The notes below the pieces were generated by a model. That model saw only the letters and a list, made by a program, of their open reading frames with translations, searched no databases and was not told the origin of the DNA. Made by a program: the position numbers and the translations under genes. A DNA stretch of 64,000 nt from JAAELZ01 sp965223465 (GTDB lineage Bacteria > Pseudomonadota > Gammaproteobacteria > Arenicellales > Poriferihabitantaceae). Each line of letters opens with the position of its first letter. The first letter of the stretch is position 1. The DNA is taken from positions 2,790,001 through 2,854,000 of the forward strand of contig OZ245025.1 in NCBI GenBank assembly GCA_965223465.1. Reading direction: 5' to 3'. This document shows positions 51,678 to 61,189 of this stretch, piece after piece.

Positions 51678-53087
51678 TTATGATTGTGCTTGTAAACGTT
51701 CAATAATTCGTTTGAATTGTGCTATCGGTTCGCGATGGCGGACCATGCGAATCGGTACGGTAAAATGCGCGGATGGCCAAGCGAAGGTGTTCTCCGCGGG
51801 TAATTGCCATAACTGTTGTAAGCGACGCCCGGATGCATACGGGGTGACTTTATCAGCACGGCCAATGACGCTGACGATATTCTCAGGTGGCATACATGGT
51901 TTGCCAGGCGGGTCTAACTTGGAGAGCCACTGTTCCATGATATCACGTGTCCAGCCCAAATCGTGCAAAGGGTCATGCAAGCCCCAGATATCGGCCAATA
52001 CCCCGTCCAGCGCAACTTCCCAGATATGTGCGCAGTGCGTCAAGAGGAATAGCGCGTCTGGCTGAAGATGGCGTGGCAGCTTATTGGCTCGAATAGAAGT
52101 GGACTGCGCACATTGTGCCCCCAGGCTGCTGCCGCCAATTGCAACGGGCGCGGAAGAACGCTGCCTGGCCCAGTCCATCAAACATAACCATTCCTGAAAC
52201 TGGGCGGTAAAGAAATCAAACGCGCCCATGGGGGCAGTTGATAAAAAGTACTCGCCTCCATAAAACCCATCCGGTACTCGCCGCCCGTGCCAGGGTGCCT
52301 CCGGGCGGATCACTCGAATCCCAAGTTTAGGGAAAAAATCGACAAAATCGATCAAGTTGCGCCAGTGATCAAATTCGACGCCGATACCGTGCCCATAAAT
52401 CAGCGTCGGCGGGTTTTCAATATCCCTTGGTTCGATGACCCGAGCGTAGACCATATCATTTAATCGACGCGATGGGCTTGGAAAGCGAATCCAGTAAATT
52501 TTCACTCCATTGGCCACGATTGCTTTTGATTTTTCTATATCAGGAAATGTGTCGGGTGCAGTAAAGCGTTGTTGCCAGTCTTCTTCGCTTTCACCATATA
52601 AAGCTTGCATTTCATCTGGTGACGGAAACTGGTTAGCGACGGACATATCAACGGCATAACGATAATGCCAAAACTTAAAACGTGAGGCGTTATAGTGGCT
52701 GCGATGATCCAGCCGTAATCTTTCCAGGTTTTTTAGCTGCGTCTGGTTATGGCTTAACCTCTGTTCAGCATCGTCAAAATAGGCAGCACGCCATTTTTCT
52801 TCAGTATTGGCAATTTGGACACGGCTAAGTTCGAACGCTCGCAGTGCTTTTTTAGTTTTTGCCGGAATAGGGGTAAATTCGACTAGTGGGACTGCTTGGT
52901 AAAAAGCCTCCACTTCACCATTCGCGCGACGCGCTGCGGCCCACATCCGAGATAGCGGGAAAAACACATGCTCAAGGCTGAGCAGTATGACTTTGTCCAA
53001 CCAGGGTCGACTAAGTACGCCTCCTACCCAAGAGCGCATGATTCTTTGCACCAGGTTGTAGGCATACAGGTTTTCTTTTTCGGGCAT
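51678..53087 (-). CDS. Alpha/beta hydrolase of unknown substrate
   Basis: The 469-residue protein has a long N-terminal helical part (residues 1-190) and an alpha/beta-hydrolase fold: oxyanion segment LIYGHGIGVEFDHWR, nucleophile elbow AIGGSSLGAQCAQS, and a late VSVIGRADKVTPYAS and WPSAHFTVP for Asp and His. The size and N-terminal extension suggest an esterase or lipase acting at the membrane, but no signal peptide is seen. It is coupled to the acyltransferase gene downstream. Confidence 0.82.
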   Translation of the reverse strand: MPEKENLYAYNLVQRIMRSWVGGVLSRPWLDKVILLSLEHVFFPLSRMWAAARRANGEVEAFYQAVPLVEFTPIPAKTKKALRAFELSRVQIANTEEKWRAAYFDDAEQRLSHNQTQLKNLERLRLDHRSHYNASRFKFWHYRYAVDMSVANQFPSPDEMQALYGESEEDWQQRFTAPDTFPDIEKSKAIVANGVKIYWIRFPSPSRRLNDMVYARVIEPRDIENPPTLIYGHGIGVEFDHWRNLIDFVDFFPKLGIRVIRPEAPWHGRRVPDGFYGGEYFLSTAPMGAFDFFTAQFQEWLCLMDWARQRSSAPVAIGGSSLGAQCAQSTSIRANKLPRHLQPDALFLLTHCAHIWEVALDGVLADIWGLHDPLHDLGWTRDIMEQWLSKLDPPGKPCMPPENIVSVIGRADKVTPYASGRRLQQLWQLPAENTFAWPSAHFTVPIRMVRHREPIAQFKRIIERLQAQS

Positions 53088-53297
53088 CGCTTATTGTCGA
53101 AGTAAAGTATTCATGCAGCTACTTTAGCGCATTGATTTGGAGGTGGTTACTATAGGCAGTAAAAGCGATACTGTCTAGATTAAAAGTTCAATTATTCTGT
53201 ATCAAATTAATCTGCCTTCTATGCCTGAATAATGCTTCAATTCATTGGTATATTCAGTCTCGGTACCCGTATCCATGAAATCAGCTCGCGTCAATCC

Positions 53298-53306
53298 TGA
53301 TATAAT
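53298..53306 (+). promoter_or_regulatory. Extended -10 promoter before the hemerythrin gene
   Basis: TG-A-TATAAT is an exact extended -10 element. Transcription would start near 53313, which places ATG 53307 before the transcript start and favours ATG 53334 as the true start. Confidence 0.55.
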
Positions 53307-53333
53307 ATGTGGTTTAAACGCCTATCTATAATT

Positions 53334-53885
53334 ATGACCAACACCAGCGAGAAAACTGGCGCCATCAGCGAGGGTTCGCAAACCGACTTCTCGAATTGTC
53401 ATACCAGAATCCTTAAGAATTTTAGCAAGTTAAAGCATCTCTCTGATTGGCAGGATTTTTCCAATCCAAATACTCAAGCGATGATCAAGGGCTTGATAAA
53501 GTACTTTAAAAAAGAAGTCTGGCAACATCATCAGGAAGAGGAACAAGAGTTATTTGAGGCGGTTTTAGATTGTACCCACAGTGGGCCTAACGCTGAGTTA
53601 GCCAAGGAATATGTTGACAGATTAATCCGCGAGCATCGCGATATGGAAGATCAGTGGCGTAGGGTTGTGAAGAAAGATTTGCGTAGGCTCGCACGAGGTA
53701 AATCGGATAAATTTAATCGTAAAGCAGCTGCAAAATTGGCTGGGGATTATCTCGAACACGCCCGATTTGAAGAAGACGTGTTTCTGCCATTTGCTGAAAA
53801 ATGCTTGAAAGGCACGGGTATGTCAGCACTCGGGCTGGCATTGCATTTACGGCGCGCTGAGCGAGGCGTATCTGCGTATATTTAA
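53334..53885 (+). CDS. Hemerythrin-domain protein
   Basis: From ATG 53334 the protein is 183 residues (the frame extends to 53307). It has the His/Glu ligands of a hemerythrin HHE cation-binding fold: KEVWQHHQEEEQELFEAV, LIREHRDMEDQWR, and YLEHARFEEDVFLPFAEK. Such proteins bind a di-iron centre and act in oxygen or nitric oxide sensing and iron repair. No signal peptide: cytoplasmic. A role in iron-sulfur repair (as for YtfE) is possible. Confidence 0.88.
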   Translation: MTNTSEKTGAISEGSQTDFSNCHTRILKNFSKLKHLSDWQDFSNPNTQAMIKGLIKYFKKEVWQHHQEEEQELFEAVLDCTHSGPNAELAKEYVDRLIREHRDMEDQWRRVVKKDLRRLARGKSDKFNRKAAAKLAGDYLEHARFEEDVFLPFAEKCLKGTGMSALGLALHLRRAERGVSAYI

Positions 53886-53947
53886 TATCTTTATTTGCTG
53901 AAAATTCAGAGCAACGTTACCCGTAAGTATACGCGCTATGTTTACCC

Positions 53948-55249
53948 CTAGCCGTATAACCATTGCGGTAAGATCAAGGCGATCGTTGGGATTAACGTAA
54001 TCAGTAACAGACGAATAATATCAGCGAACCAAAAAGGAGTGACGCCTTTGAATATGGTGCCGGTTTTAACGTCTTTAAGCACCCCGCTCAATACGAATAC
54101 ATTTAAGCCAACCGGTGGGGTAATAAGACTGATCTCGGTGACAACCACCACAACAATGCCAAACCAGACCAAGTCAAAGCCCAGGCTTTCCACCACGGGG
54201 TAAAAGATCGGTACGGTAAGGAGCAGCATGGACAGGCTCTCAAACACACAACCTAGAATTATATAAATGCTGAGGATGATAAAAATAACCATCATCGGGC
54301 TGAGGTCATTACCCGTGATAAAACTTAACAAATGATCTGGCAAACCAGCGCGATTAATAAAATTGGAAAATATCAATGCACCAATGACCACTACAAATAA
54401 AGATGAAGTGGTTTGCGCGGTCTCTGATAGCACTTCGAATACGGATTGAAAGGTAAGAGATTTGCGCCCGAGTGCAATAATAAAAGCACCTGCTGCACCG
54501 ATCCCCGCGGCTTCGGTTGGGGTGAAAATCCCACCGTATATTCCACCCATTACCACTGCAAATAAAACGATTGTGCCCCATACACCTTTCATGGCGACCA
54601 GACGCTCCTGCATATTCATGCGCTCCCCAGGAGGGCCCGCTTTGGGATCACGCCAAACTGTCCAGGTGACCGCGCCCATATACAGCATGACACCAAGCAA
54701 GCCTGGGATAAACCCAGCGGCAAAAAGCTCACGGATGCTCTGTTCCGTCATGATGCCGTAAATGACTAGGATCACGCTGGGCGGAATTAAGATGCCCAGG
54801 GTTCCACCCGCTGCGATTGAGGCGGTTGCCAGGGCGTTGCTATAACCGTAGCGACGCATCGGCGGCATGGACACTTTCGCCATGGTTGCAGCAGTTGCCA
54901 GGCTTGAACCACAAATGGCGGAAAATGCTCCGCATGCAACCACGGTTGCTAATGATAGGCCGCCGCGTAGATGACCCAAAAACGCGTAGGATGCTTTATA
55001 CAATTCGCGCGATAATCCTGAGCGTGTGACCAAATTACCCATCAATATAAATAAGGGTACGACTGATAAGCCGTATTCCTGTGCGGTATCGATAATCCGC
55101 CGTGAAGACATGGATAGGGCAGATATCCAATTAAAATCATTGAGGTAGGCAAAGCCAAAAAAGCCGACGAAGGCCATTGCAAAGCCGATCGGAATGCGCG
55201 CAAGAATTAAGCTGAGTAAGCAGGCAAAGCCTATAAGAGAGACTGACAC
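53948..55249 (-). CDS. dctM: TRAP transporter large permease (DctM)
   Basis: The protein has about 12 membrane spans of the DctM/IT superfamily with ICGSSLATAATMAKVSMPPM and IPPSVILVIYGIMTEQS. The frame runs open to 55357, but the family start fits GTG 55249 (VSVSLIGFACLLSLILA), which gives 433 residues. It then overlaps nothing and lies five bases after the small subunit stop. It forms the secondary transporter with DctQ, powered by ion gradients. Confidence 0.93.
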   Translation of the reverse strand: MSVSLIGFACLLSLILARIPIGFAMAFVGFFGFAYLNDFNWISALSMSSRRIIDTAQEYGLSVVPLFILMGNLVTRSGLSRELYKASYAFLGHLRGGLSLATVVACGAFSAICGSSLATAATMAKVSMPPMRRYGYSNALATASIAAGGTLGILIPPSVILVIYGIMTEQSIRELFAAGFIPGLLGVMLYMGAVTWTVWRDPKAGPPGERMNMQERLVAMKGVWGTIVLFAVVMGGIYGGIFTPTEAAGIGAAGAFIIALGRKSLTFQSVFEVLSETAQTTSSLFVVVIGALIFSNFINRAGLPDHLLSFITGNDLSPMMVIFIILSIYIILGCVFESLSMLLLTVPIFYPVVESLGFDLVWFGIVVVVVTEISLITPPVGLNVFVLSGVLKDVKTGTIFKGVTPFWFADIIRLLLITLIPTIALILPQWLYG

Positions 55250-55254
55250 GTAAT

Positions 55255-55797
55255 TTACTCTGTACTGGGTGTAGGTTCTGCCGAAGAAGCCTGTTGATAG
55301 GCCTTCCACAATCGATAACTTCCAAGCGTTAATATCAAAACGGCGGTTATCCAACAAATGCTGCCAATAAAATTGATTACCCAGCCAGTGGGAATAGCCA
55401 AATACTCACTGACTTCACCATAGCTCAGTGAACGGTTGCCTAATACGATAATACGTTGCCCGATGAACATCAGTGCGATGGCAGCGGCAATGTTAAATAG
55501 GATGTTGCGAATAAACGCCAGCAAGGGCGGCACAAAACTATCGAGAATATCAACCACCACGTGTTCACCGCGCCACGAGATAACCGGAAATACAGAAAAG
55601 ACCACTATCGCCAGAGCAATTTCAGTCAGTTCAGTTGAGCCGGTGAGCGGTCGGTTAAAAACATAGCGGCCAACAACGTCAACGCAGGTAATCAGCATCA
55701 ATGCTACGAGTACAACCGCCGCGACAGTACTGAGTACCAGGGCCAGCCATTTGACTGGCCCCTTCTCCGTTAATGGGTCGTATTGCTCAATCGCCAT
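55255..55797 (-). CDS. dctQ: TRAP transporter small permease (DctQ)
   Basis: The 180-residue protein has four membrane spans; GRYVFNRPLTGSTELTEIAL is the DctQ signature, followed by SWRGEHVVVDIL. It sits between the binding protein and large permease genes in the usual P-Q-M order. Confidence 0.93.
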   Translation of the reverse strand: MAIEQYDPLTEKGPVKWLALVLSTVAAVVLVALMLITCVDVVGRYVFNRPLTGSTELTEIALAIVVFSVFPVISWRGEHVVVDILDSFVPPLLAFIRNILFNIAAAIALMFIGQRIIVLGNRSLSYGEVSEYLAIPTGWVINFIGSICWITAVLILTLGSYRLWKAYQQASSAEPTPSTE

Positions 55798-55843
55798 TGA
55801 GACAAATTACAACTAATTTGGATAAAGACGACGCTGAATCAAT

Positions 55844-56860
55844 TTACAACGATTGCGCAATTTCCCTTAGTTCTTTTAGCGCAGCTTCAGCATCAATACC
55901 CCGATCTTTGACCGCTTCCAGCCATTCACCTTCCATGTCGCCAGTCAATTCGTTGAATCGCGCGATTATTTCGTCACTGGCATCCATAATCGTATTGCCC
56001 GAATCACGTGCATCTTGCTCACCAATTATGGTATCTTCACCCCAATATTTGCCCGCCATACCGGATAGTTTTTCACCGGATACCGACATAATGGCTTCGC
56101 GGTCTTTTTCATCCAGAGACGCCATGAAATCTTCATTCAAGAAAATTCCAAAACTACCCAGATACATGCCATTGGGGAATTTCAGCGTAAATGGTGCGAC
56201 TTCCTTCAGGCGCAAGGTACGCTTCTCTCCCATCGGCATAAACACACCATCCGCGACGCCCTGCGATAAGATCTCGTATACTTTAGACCCCGGTGCGGCA
56301 ACACCCTCAATACCCATCCGATTGGCAATTTCGGTTTGTACCCCGCCTCCGATACGAATTTTCTTGCCATTCATTTCATCCAGGCTAGAGATCGCCTCGC
56401 GTAAATGGATCTGACCCGGGCCATGGGTAAACAAGCCGCCCAAAATAATACCTTTATGTTCTCCACCAGCGGCCAGATATTTCTCATTGATGCGCCAGTG
56501 CGCGATCGAAGCTGCTTCAGCGCCAGCCCCCAAGTTGGGCAACTCAACAATCTTGGTTAGCTTAAAACGCCCCGGAAAATAGCCGTGAAAAGTCCAACCT
56601 GCATCAAATGCACCGTCTTGAACTTGGTCCAGCAGGGCCTTAGGATGGCCACCGGGATATTCGATTTTCAAGGTAACCCGACCTTCGGTCGCTTCTTCAA
56701 TCCATTTTCCCCAGGTTGGCAATACGTCTGCATTCATTGTATGCTTTGGCGGTAACCAAGAGCCTACGCGCATAACTTTTTCTGCCAGCACTGGTGTTGA
56801 ACTCATCAATACAGCTGATGTCAGGATGAATCCAGCTGCCAATTTATTGATACTTTTCAT
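55844..56860 (-). CDS. dctP: TRAP transporter substrate-binding protein (DctP)
   Basis: The 338-residue periplasmic protein has a cleavable signal (LTSAVLMSSTPVLAEKVMRV) and the DctP fold with KKIRIGGGVQTEIANRMGIE, which provides the conserved Arg for carboxylate binding. A GGAGGAG precedes the ATG. It begins the three-gene TRAP unit. The substrate is likely an organic acid; the neighbouring paa genes suggest an aromatic or related acid, but this is inference. Confidence 0.93.
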   Translation of the reverse strand: MKSINKLAAGFILTSAVLMSSTPVLAEKVMRVGSWLPPKHTMNADVLPTWGKWIEEATEGRVTLKIEYPGGHPKALLDQVQDGAFDAGWTFHGYFPGRFKLTKIVELPNLGAGAEAASIAHWRINEKYLAAGGEHKGIILGGLFTHGPGQIHLREAISSLDEMNGKKIRIGGGVQTEIANRMGIEGVAAPGSKVYEILSQGVADGVFMPMGEKRTLRLKEVAPFTLKFPNGMYLGSFGIFLNEDFMASLDEKDREAIMSVSGEKLSGMAGKYWGEDTIIGEQDARDSGNTIMDASDEIIARFNELTGDMEGEWLEAVKDRGIDAEAALKELREIAQSL

Positions 56861-56894
56861 ATTCTCCTCCGAGGTAAATATCGATAATAAACAT

Positions 56895-56909
56895 CGCCGT
56901 GAGTCGGCG
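56895..56909 (-). terminator. Weak hairpin between the MFS and dctP genes
   Basis: CGCCG and CGGCG flank a five-base loop. On the minus strand the downstream run is TTTATT, so termination after the MFS gene is possible but weak. Confidence 0.3.
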
Positions 56910-56987
56910 AAACCTTTTTAGTTTCAAGCAAAACTAAAGCAAAACCGTTAGAAACGCAAGGAATCAGCGTTTTCAGTCTATTCAACA

Positions 56988-58190
56988 TTATACTGCCATC
57001 ATTTTTTGGGTACTTTTATGCGTCAATAAAAAATACGATAGTAAGCATAAGACTGCCATCATCAGTATAACCAACGCCATGGGTGTCGCGGAGGCGTTAT
57101 AACTGTGCCCCACTATCATCCCAGCGATACCAGCTATTGCCATTTGCACGAACCCTAATAGACCAGACGCGGTACCCGCTATTTTTGGATAGTTCCTAAG
57201 CGCTGCCGCCATCGACTGTGGCATGACAATTCCTACACCCACCAAGAAACAAGTCATTGGTCCGATAACCGAAAGCACATTAGCGCCTTCAAGCTGGACC
57301 AACACAACCATCGACAAGCCTGCCATAATGAGTAGCGAACTCCCCAGCAGAATTAAACTGTCATGGCTTTTGGTTTGTCCTAGTTTAGCACTGAGTTGGG
57401 TGCCAGTAATGTAGCCGACCACGACCAACATAAAGTACAGACCAAACTGTTGTTCGCCAACCCCATATAGATCTATCAGTACAAACGAAGCACCGGATAA
57501 AAAAGCAAACAAGCCAGCATATGAAAGACTGCAAGTGAGCATATACCCAACATAGTTTCGATCACCGAGCAATTGCCGATAATGCTGTAAGATAACGCCA
57601 ATGGGCTTGGGATGACGATGATCTTCAGGTGCTGATTCTTCGACCAAGCGCAAAAAGATGGCCATGCCGAGGACGCCGTAGATGGCCAAAAACCAGAATA
57701 CCGATTGCCACCCCAGGGTGACAGTGAATAAGCCACCCAGGATGGGCGCAACTGCCGGTGCCAACGCCATCATGCTACCTATGTGTGACAATACCCGCCC
57801 GGAGTCTTTTGTACCATATAGGTCACGCACAATTGCGCGACCCAATACCGGACCTGCACTGCCCCCCAGTGCTTGCAGAAATCGGAACACCATGAGTGCT
57901 GCAATATTTTCAACCAGTGCGCAGCCAATACTGGCGATGATGAACAGTATCAGCCCCCCCACCATGACCGGTTTTCGACCGAAACGATCAGATAAAGGGC
58001 CATAAAACAATTGGGCTACTGCAAACCCGACTAAAAACAAGCTCAGCGTCAGCTGCACGTTGGCGGCGCTGGTGCTGAATTCATGACCAATCCGGGGCAG
58101 GGCGGGCAAGTACATATCGGTGGATAGTGGCCCGAGTGCAACCAACGCAGCCAGCGTCGATAAAACGGCGATTGATTTTGAGGCATTCAA
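56988..58190 (-). CDS. Bcr/CflA-family MFS drug exporter
   Basis: The 400-residue protein has 12 membrane spans of the MFS drug:H+ antiporter group: LGPLSTDMYLPALPRIGHEF, LFYGPLSDRFGRKPVMVGG (motif A) and GSAGPVLGRAIVRDLYG (Bcr/CflA). It lies 26 bases after paaK on the same strand and may be read with the paa operon, perhaps exporting phenolic by-products or drugs. Confidence 0.9.
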   Translation of the reverse strand: MNASKSIAVLSTLAALVALGPLSTDMYLPALPRIGHEFSTSAANVQLTLSLFLVGFAVAQLFYGPLSDRFGRKPVMVGGLILFIIASIGCALVENIAALMVFRFLQALGGSAGPVLGRAIVRDLYGTKDSGRVLSHIGSMMALAPAVAPILGGLFTVTLGWQSVFWFLAIYGVLGMAIFLRLVEESAPEDHRHPKPIGVILQHYRQLLGDRNYVGYMLTCSLSYAGLFAFLSGASFVLIDLYGVGEQQFGLYFMLVVVGYITGTQLSAKLGQTKSHDSLILLGSSLLIMAGLSMVVLVQLEGANVLSVIGPMTCFLVGVGIVMPQSMAAALRNYPKIAGTASGLLGFVQMAIAGIAGMIVGHSYNASATPMALVILMMAVLCLLSYFLLTHKSTQKMMAV

Positions 58191-58216
58191 AAGAATATCA
58201 AACTAGCCATGTAGGC

Positions 58217-59509
58217 CTATCGGTTATCAATAATTCGAACCGCTTTGCCTTCAGAGCGCGGTACTTCTCCCTCGCCAACCACGTTCACAGGCGCGGAGAT
58301 GCCGATGTAATCCTTGATGGCTTTTTGTATTTCTCCTGCGATTTTATCGCGTCCAGATTTGTCTATACCTGGGTTAGCTTCAGCGAAGATATTAATACCA
58401 TCCATATTGCCCTTGTGGACCATTTCAATCTGGTAGTGTGGAGACAAGCCAGGTCTTGCAAGTAAAATCTCCTCGATCTGACTGGGGAAGACATTCACTC
58501 CACGAATAATCATCATGTCGTCACTTCGACCGGTAATTTTAGCAAACCGGCGCATGGTTCTGGCGGTACCGGGTAAAAGTTTGGTTAAGTCGCGGGTGCG
58601 ATAGCGAATAATCGGAAAGGCTTCTTTGGTCAGGGAAGTAAAAACCAGTTCGCCTTCCTCTCCATCTTCAAGCACCTTCCCGGTTTCTGGGTCAACAATT
58701 TCCGGGTAAAAATGATCTTCCCAAATGGTGGGCCCATCTTTGGTTTCAACACACTCCTGCGCCACGCCAGGGCCGATTACTTCTGATAGGCCATAAATAT
58801 CTACTGCATCAATACCCATACGTTGTTCAATTTGTAGACGCATTTCGTTGGTCCACGGCTCCGCGCCAAAAATACCAATCTTCAGTGAACATTCTTCTGG
58901 CTTGACCCCCTGGCGATCGAGCTCATCTGCAATGTTCAGGCAATACGAAGGGGTCACCATAATAATGCGTGGCTTGAAATCCATGATCAGTTGCACCTGT
59001 TTGGCGGTTTGGCCACCTGACATTGGAATCACCGAACAACCTAGTTTTTCAGCACCATAGTGCGCACCTAAGCCACCCGTAAATAGACCATAGCCGTATG
59101 CGACGTGGCATATGTCGCCAGGTTTGCCGCCCGCCGCTCTAATCGAACGTGCGACCACTGTAGCCCAGACATCGATATCGTTTTTAGTGTAACCAACTAC
59201 AGTTGGCTTGCCGGTAGTGCCGGAAGATGCGTGAATGCGTACCACTTCCTCTCGTGGCACCGCAAATAGACCAAAGGGATAATTATCGCGCAGATGGCTT
59301 TTCACCGTAAATGGAAATTTACCTAAATCATTCAGTGACTTAAGATCATCCGGATGCACGTTGTGTTGATCAAATAACTGCTTATAAAACGGCACGTTGT
59401 TATACGCATGGTTGAGGCTCCAGCGCATACGCTCTAGCTGCAGATCACGTAATTCATCTATGCTGGCGCGCTCAATTGGTTCTAATTGCCCCATGTCGGA
59501 TGTGTTCAT
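58217..59509 (-). CDS. paaK: Phenylacetate-CoA ligase
   Basis: PaaK activates phenylacetate with ATP and CoA, the first step of the pathway. The 430-residue enzyme has the AMP loop RIHASSGTTGKPTVVGYTK, YGLSEVIGPGVAQEC, and RSDDMMIIRGVNVFPSQIEE near the C-terminus. GGAG precedes the ATG. It is 17 bases after paaJ. PaaK being last in a paaF-K order is the same as in E. coli. Confidence 0.96.
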   Translation of the reverse strand: MNTSDMGQLEPIERASIDELRDLQLERMRWSLNHAYNNVPFYKQLFDQHNVHPDDLKSLNDLGKFPFTVKSHLRDNYPFGLFAVPREEVVRIHASSGTTGKPTVVGYTKNDIDVWATVVARSIRAAGGKPGDICHVAYGYGLFTGGLGAHYGAEKLGCSVIPMSGGQTAKQVQLIMDFKPRIIMVTPSYCLNIADELDRQGVKPEECSLKIGIFGAEPWTNEMRLQIEQRMGIDAVDIYGLSEVIGPGVAQECVETKDGPTIWEDHFYPEIVDPETGKVLEDGEEGELVFTSLTKEAFPIIRYRTRDLTKLLPGTARTMRRFAKITGRSDDMMIIRGVNVFPSQIEEILLARPGLSPHYQIEMVHKGNMDGINIFAEANPGIDKSGRDKIAGEIQKAIKDYIGISAPVNVVGEGEVPRSEGKAVRIIDNR

Positions 59510-59526
59510 AGCTATCTCCTAAATTG

Positions 59527-60741
59527 TTATCTATTCATGTTTTCGATAATCATCGCAATGCCCTGGCCTACTCCGATACACATGGTACACAAGGCATAGC
59601 GACCACCCGTGCGTTGCAACTGTTTGATAGCAGTCGTAACCAGACGCGCACCACTCATGCCAAGTGGGTGGCCCAAAGCGATAGCGCCCCCATTCGGATT
59701 GACATGTTCAGCATCATCTTCCAGATTGAGCGCTCGCATGACAGCTAGTGCTTGGGCGGCAAACGCTTCGTTCAACTCGATGACATCCATCTCGGCTAAT
59801 TGTAAGCCTGTTATTTTGAGCACCTTCTTTGTTGCAGGAGCGGGCCCAAATCCCATAATTCGTGGCGCAACGCCGGCGGTTGCCATGGCGATCACTTTGG
59901 CCATGGGTGTTAGTTGATAGCGCTTTGCAATCGCTTGATCGCCTAACAATAGAGCACAAGCCCCATCATTGATGCCCGAAGCATTTCCAGCAGTAACTGA
60001 TCCATTGTTTCTAAATGGGGTACTAAGCTTGGCTAAGCCCTCAAGCGTCGTGTCTGCGCGTGGATGCTCATCCTGCTCTACCATGATCGCATCCCCTTTA
60101 CGTTGTGGCACGCTCACGGGGACAATCTCATCAGCAAAAATACTCGCTGCTTGAGCTACAGCGGCCTTCTGCTGGCTTCGATACGCGAATGCATCCTGAT
60201 CAGCACGCGAGATATTAAACTCTTCCGCCACGATTTCCGCGGTCTCCGGCATTGAATCGGTACCAAATTGCTGATTCATCAGCTGGTTGACAAAGCGCCA
60301 GCCAATAGTGGTGTCGTATACCGCATTGGTACGCGTAAATGCGCTCGCCGCTTTGGGCATAACAAAGGGAGCGCGAGACATCGATTCGACCCCGCCGGCG
60401 ATCATCATGCTGGTATCGCCAGATTTAATCGAGCGTGCCGCCAGGCCGATCGCATCCATACCCGAACCACACAATCGGTTAACCGTTGTACCGGGTACCG
60501 ATTTGGGTAGTCCCGATAACAAGCCAGCCATGCGCGCTACATTACGATTGTCTTCGCCCGCCTGATTGGCACACCCATAAATAATATCGTCCACCGCGGA
60601 CCAGTCTATATCCGGATTGCGCGATTGTAAGGCTGTCATGGGTATCGCGCCCAGATCATCCGCACGGATTGACGATAAGGCTCCGCCATAACGCCCAATT
60701 GGGGTGCGAATCGCGTCAAATATGTAGGCTTGTCTAGTCAT
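59527..60741 (-). CDS. paaJ: 3-oxoadipyl-CoA/3-oxo-5,6-dehydrosuberyl-CoA thiolase
   Basis: The 404-residue thiolase has the active Cys in NRLCGSGMDAIGLAARS, GGVESMSRAPFV, the His in NPNGGAIALGHPLGMSGAR and the second Cys in LCTMCIGVGQG. I chose ATG 60741 (MTRQAYIFDAIRTPIG), which overlaps the paaI stop by eight bases. ATG 60774 has AGGGG upstream and would add 11 residues. PaaJ catalyses two thiolytic steps of the phenylacetate pathway. Confidence 0.94.
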   Translation of the reverse strand: MTRQAYIFDAIRTPIGRYGGALSSIRADDLGAIPMTALQSRNPDIDWSAVDDIIYGCANQAGEDNRNVARMAGLLSGLPKSVPGTTVNRLCGSGMDAIGLAARSIKSGDTSMMIAGGVESMSRAPFVMPKAASAFTRTNAVYDTTIGWRFVNQLMNQQFGTDSMPETAEIVAEEFNISRADQDAFAYRSQQKAAVAQAASIFADEIVPVSVPQRKGDAIMVEQDEHPRADTTLEGLAKLSTPFRNNGSVTAGNASGINDGACALLLGDQAIAKRYQLTPMAKVIAMATAGVAPRIMGFGPAPATKKVLKITGLQLAEMDVIELNEAFAAQALAVMRALNLEDDAEHVNPNGGAIALGHPLGMSGARLVTTAIKQLQRTGGRYALCTMCIGVGQGIAMIIENMNR

Positions 60742-61189
60742 GGCTTGGTTCGATGACGGGTCGGTTGATGTCATATGAACGCCCCTGGAAAAAGGCGATA
60801 TTACGACCTTCCTGATTAACGACTTTAATATCAAACAAACTGCTACGTCGCCCTTGGTGGGTTTGTTTGGCAGTGGCGACTAATTCATCCCCCTGATAAG
60901 CCGGATAGAGATAATCAATACGACAATCCATCGCGACATTGGCTTTATTGTGGTTATTGCAGGCGTGTGCAAAAGCGGTATCTGCTAGTGCGAATATAAC
61001 GCCTCCGTGACAGGTTCCAAGACCATTTAGCATAAAATCGACGACCGTCATGGTGACTTTCGCGTCTCCCGGTGCGGTGGATTCAGGTACCATGCCGCAG
61101 TGTTTTGACAGCGCATCCTTTTCGTGCATGGCTTCAGAGCAGGCGATTGCCAATGCAAAGTCAGGGGCTAATTCAGATTGGTCAGGCAT
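60734..61189 (-). CDS. paaI: Hotdog-fold acyl-CoA thioesterase PaaI
   Basis: The 151-residue hotdog protein has MLNGLGTCHGGVIFALADTA with the active-site Asn/His-Gly motif and DCRIDYLYPAYQGDELVATA. PaaI hydrolyses ring-hydroxylated phenylacetyl-CoA and prevents CoA depletion. It overlaps paaH by eight bases and paaJ by eight bases. Confidence 0.94.
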   Translation of the reverse strand: MPDQSELAPDFALAIACSEAMHEKDALSKHCGMVPESTAPGDAKVTMTVVDFMLNGLGTCHGGVIFALADTAFAHACNNHNKANVAMDCRIDYLYPAYQGDELVATAKQTHQGRRSSLFDIKVVNQEGRNIAFFQGRSYDINRPVIEPSHD

